From NCBI GenBank assembly GCA_015223015.1, contig JADFWK010000120.1:1-23911 (forward strand): a stretch of DNA of 23,911 bases, read 5' to 3'. A program made the position numbers and the translations under genes. Under the pieces are notes generated by a model. That model was given only the letters and a program-made list of their open reading frames with translations, was not told the DNA's origin and made no database searches. Position 1 is the first letter of the stretch. Each line of letters starts with the position of its first letter. This stretch comes from Pseudomonadota bacterium (GTDB lineage: Bacteria > Desulfobacterota > DSM-4660 > Desulfatiglandales > B25-G16). Of this stretch, positions 22,658 to 23,911 are shown one piece after another.

Positions 22658-23671
22658 TCATAAGCCAACACCTGCTACAGGCTCTTGACAAGAGGGGCAG
22701 TGGCCATCCTTGATTGTATTCTTGACTATAGAATAGCCCCACCTTTCGATCAAGAGCTCTCCGCACTGGTAACAGTATGTGTTTTCATTTCCCCTTCCGG
22801 GCACGTTTCCCTCAAATACATAATGGAGACCGGCTTCTATGCCTATCTGCCGTGCCATATGCAGCGTGTCTACCGGTGTCCGGGGCAGTTTCGTCAGCTG
22901 GTAGGTCGGATAAAACTGTGAGATGTGCCAGGGGAGATTGCTATCTACATCTCTCAAAAACTCTGCTATCTGCTTTAACTCATCCGGTGAATCATTGAGC
23001 GTCGGAATGACAAGCGTGGTTACCTCAACCCATATCCCGAGTCTTTTCGCGAGTTTGATATTGTCTAAGACGGGCTCCAGCCGACCCCCACATATCTCCT
23101 TGTAAAACTTTTCAGTAAAACCCTTTAAATCAATATTGATACCATCAAGATATGGTGAGATCTCTTCAAGGGCCTCGGGAGTCATGTATCCATTGCTCAC
23201 AAAGATGTTTTTGATTCCCTTATCATGGGCTCTCTGAGCTGTTTCATATGCAAGCTCAAAAAAAATAGTCGGTTCAGTGTAGGTATAGGCAATCGATTTA
23301 CAGCCCGAACTATGTGCCTCTCCGACTATTTGCTCGGGTCCCATCTTCTCTCCAACGATGTATCCCTTTTTCTCCCGTGGTAATTGTGATATGTCGGAGT
23401 TCTGGCAGTGTTTGCAGGTGAAATTGCATCCAACAGTGGCAATTGAATAGGCCTTGGAGCCTGGGTAGAATTGAAAGAGTGGTTTTTTTTCAATAGGATC
23501 GATATGTGATGCAATGATCCTATCATAGACAAGGCTAAACAGGGAGCCATCTACATTTTGCCTTACCCCGCAGATCCCATAATTACCATCTTTTATGGTA
23601 CAGCGATGGTTGCAAAGATTGCATTTTACCTTGCCTTCAGAGAGCTTTTCATAGAGCATTGCTTCTTTCAT
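22658..23671 (-). CDS. amrS: AmmeMemoRadiSam system radical SAM enzyme
   Basis: A 337-residue radical SAM protein. The cluster-binding Cx3Cx2C is C82, C86, C89 in VGCNFTCKHCQN. It is preceded by an N-terminal zinc- or iron-binding type motif (CNLCNHRC and GICGVRQN, residues 17-38), typical of the family related to pyruvate formate-lyase activating enzymes. The C-terminus adds CYQCG and CPSCQ, a likely zinc ribbon. HISQFYPTYQL and FEGNVPGRGNENTYC are strong family signatures as I recall them. In other genomes it occurs with AMMECR1 and MEMO-like proteins; neither is visible here. Its substrate remains uncertain. The ATG overlaps by four bases (ATGA) a possible upstream frame at 23668-23793, which suggests translational coupling. 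It is separated from the kinase by two inverted-repeat elements and is probably functionally unrelated to the redox cluster. Confidence 0.92.
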   Translation of the reverse strand: MKEAMLYEKLSEGKVKCNLCNHRCTIKDGNYGICGVRQNVDGSLFSLVYDRIIASHIDPIEKKPLFQFYPGSKAYSIATVGCNFTCKHCQNSDISQLPREKKGYIVGEKMGPEQIVGEAHSSGCKSIAYTYTEPTIFFELAYETAQRAHDKGIKNIFVSNGYMTPEALEEISPYLDGINIDLKGFTEKFYKEICGGRLEPVLDNIKLAKRLGIWVEVTTLVIPTLNDSPDELKQIAEFLRDVDSNLPWHISQFYPTYQLTKLPRTPVDTLHMARQIGIEAGLHYVFEGNVPGRGNENTYCYQCGELLIERWGYSIVKNTIKDGHCPSCQEPVAGVGL

Positions 23672-23793
23672 GATTCTTGAACTCCCATGCCTCTCATCCT
23701 ATCCAAGAAAGGCCCTGATAACATAGGGACATTTTTGTCAAAAAAAACAGCGCCACCTCCTACAAACCTACTGCAACAACCCACACGTGTCAA
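23668..23793 (-). CDS. Possible small reading frame coupled to amrS, perhaps the end of a longer gene
   Basis: From a TTG at 23793 this frame encodes 41 residues containing VGCCSRFVGGGAVFFDK and ending in GMGVQES. Its TGA overlaps the amrS ATG (ATGA), a common operon junction. GAGG lies seven bases before the TTG. The same frame continues upstream through one TGA (23803-23805) for 24 more codons, so the real gene could be longer if that TGA is read as selenocysteine, or it could be a decayed gene. I do not recognise the family. Coding status is uncertain; the only support is the overlap and the glycine/cysteine-rich motif. Confidence 0.3.
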   Translation of the reverse strand: MTRVGCCSRFVGGGAVFFDKNVPMLSGPFLDRMRGMGVQES

Positions 23794-23911
23794 GGCATCG
23801 CCTCACTTTTCCAGGGCAACGTCAAAGTCCAGGGTATGGGTATCTTTTTTTTGGATTATGCCTACAACGACACTTTGTCATTCCTTCGCTTCGCTCGAGG
23901 ACAGGTCTGAG

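Overview
The window reads as a stretch of an anaerobic bacterial chromosome in which every supported gene lies on the minus strand. It combines cytoplasmic formate and pyridine-nucleotide redox enzymes with a dense set of two-component signalling proteins. The many histidine kinases and receiver domains argue for a bacterium. The selenocysteine formate dehydrogenase, HydB/HydG-type subunits, NuoE/F/G-like subunits and an Nfn-like pair suggest a strict anaerobe. A Desulfobacterota-like (deltaproteobacterial) or similar syntrophic or sulfidogenic lineage is my best guess, but no marker gene here fixes the taxonomy.

Layout in transcription order (right to left). (1) 23911-22658: a short possible reading frame coupled to an AmmeMemoRadiSam radical SAM enzyme. 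(2) 22650-22211: two small inverted-repeat elements, one about 98 bp with flanking direct repeats and one about 301 bp that is a large imperfect palindrome. (3) 22152-19909: a membrane sensor kinase (Cache, HAMP, PAS, HisKA_3), followed by a bidirectional terminator. (4) 19451-10925: a CBS-ACT protein, a receiver domain fused to a NuoE-type [2Fe-2S] domain, a NuoG-like iron-sulfur protein with a shortened molybdopterin region, an NfnA-like subunit, an NfnB/GltD-like subunit and a NuoF-like subunit. (5) 10826-7909: a Cache-HAMP histidine kinase and two overlapping response regulators. (6) 7576-1534: a single receiver, a receiver-histidine kinase, a HydG/AsrB-like flavoprotein, a selenocysteine formate dehydrogenase, a HydB/AsrA-like iron-sulfur protein and another single receiver, then a terminator. 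(7) 849-1: a second, about 94% identical CBS-ACT protein and the start of another response regulator cut by the window edge.

How the parts may work together (inference): formate electrons from FdhA could reach NAD(P) through HydB and HydG. The NuoEFG-like set and the Nfn-like pair could exchange electrons between NADH, NADPH and ferredoxin by flavin-based bifurcation. Seven receiver domains (one partial) and three kinases are interleaved with these enzymes. None of the complete receiver proteins carries a recognisable DNA-binding domain, and one receiver is covalently part of a redox subunit. Direct phosphorylation control of an electron-transfer complex is therefore the most interesting hypothesis in the window.

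The intergenic DNA is also unusual. Several gaps carry a different degenerate short tandem repeat. A unit reading AGTGCCTAAAGT supplies the stop codon of two genes, and a heptamer array supplies the last codons of a third. The CBS module, with its flanking sequence and terminator, is duplicated at the two ends of the redox region.
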